Shown here: in pieces, positions 6,950 through 7,276 of the stretch | How the letters are laid out: each line of letters opens with the position of its first letter | Numbering within the stretch: position 1 is the stretch's first letter | NCBI GenBank assembly: GCA_019242065.1 | Contig: JAFAWJ010000909.1 | Coordinates: 1 to 7,276, forward strand | Source of the DNA: Chloroflexota bacterium | GTDB taxonomy: Bacteria > Chloroflexota > UBA6077 > CF-72 | DNA length: 7,276 nucleotides | Reading direction: 5' to 3' | Notes under the pieces: generated by a model | What the model was told of the DNA's origin: nothing | Databases searched by the model: none | The model's input: the letters and a program-made list of their open reading frames with translations, nothing else | Program-made: the position numbers and the translations under genes

Positions 6950-7276
6950 GTGACTGAACAACGCATTTTGACTACACATGTCGGTAGTCTTATTCGTCCA
7001 CCGACCGTCATCGAACGTATGCGGGCGTATGAGGCGGGCGAGCCGGTGGACGACGCGTCGTTCGAGCGTGAGCTGAGCAACGCCGTCAGAGATGTTGTTC
7101 GCAAACAGGCCGAGATTGGCATTGACCTCCCCAGTGACGGTGAGTTCGGCAAGCGCGGTTGGACACAATACGTCTCTGAACGACTCTCCGGGATGGAGTA
7201 TCTGCCCGGCCGTGTAGCGCGTACCGCCGCGGTCACCGCGCCCGACAACGATCGCTTCAGGGATTTCTACGGTGAG
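6950..7276 (+). CDS. MetE-barrel (COG0620-like) protein, paralog 3 (N-terminal part only, runs off right edge)
   Basis: The first 109 codons of a third MetE-like gene are present, starting at GTG and open to the right edge. It shows RILTTHVGSL, DVVRKQAE, LPSDGEFGK and WTQYV. A hand alignment without gaps over 79 residues from the Arg before LTTHVGSL gives 51 identities (about 65 percent) with the gene at 1536, so these two are close paralogs. The gene at 4549 lacks part of this region and is more distant. The zinc-ligand region lies outside the window, so catalytic competence cannot be judged. It follows the P450 stop by 23 bp and is probably in the same operon. It could form a hetero-oligomer with paralog 1 or act on a related substrate; both ideas are inference. 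Confidence 0.88.
   Translation, partial: MTEQRILTTHVGSLIRPPTVIERMRAYEAGEPVDDASFERELSNAVRDVVRKQAEIGIDLPSDGEFGKRGWTQYVSERLSGMEYLPGRVARTAAVTAPDNDRFRDFYGE

Overview
The window is GC-rich, densely coding bacterial DNA. It looks like one end of an accessory, probably catabolic, gene cluster. A partial regulator of the PucR/CdaR type, with a GAF domain, lies on the minus strand and runs off the left edge. Diverging from it on the plus strand are five genes: a MetE-barrel (COG0620-like) zinc protein, a family 5 ABC-transporter solute-binding lipoprotein, a second and more diverged MetE-barrel protein, a cytochrome P450, and the start of a third MetE-barrel protein that runs off the right edge. No RNA gene, insertion sequence, CRISPR array or integrase was seen.

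Organism: the lipoprotein has a twin-arginine-like signal, a lipobox and a long Ala/Thr/Ser/Pro-rich linker. Together with GC-rich codon use and GTG starts, this fits Chloroflexota best and Actinomycetota second. This is an inference from style, with low to moderate confidence.

Layout: 1-1488 (minus) regulator; about 1420-1535 divergent control region with two TGTGGTC...CACA elements; 1536-2777 MetE-like 1; 2778-2870 gap with a short perfect hairpin; 2871-4526 binding lipoprotein; 4549-5664 MetE-like 2; 5665-5726 gap; 5727-6926 P450; 6950-7276 MetE-like 3 (partial). The plus-strand gaps are 93, 22, 62 and 23 bp, so the five genes probably form one operon. No stretch over about 120 bp is without a gene.

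Function: both complete MetE-like proteins keep the four zinc ligands (His, Cys, Glu, Cys) of thiol-activating methyl/alkyl transferases. They are only about half the length of true MetE and lack its N-terminal half, so housekeeping methionine synthesis is unlikely. A reasonable model is uptake of a small substrate by the lipoprotein-dependent transporter, oxidation by the P450, and thiol-dependent alkyl or methyl transfer by two or three specialised MetE-barrel enzymes, under control of the divergent GAF/PucR regulator. Three interleaved MetE-like paralogs with a P450 and a solute-binding protein form the most unusual part of the window. The substrate and the acceptor thiol cannot be read from the sequence.
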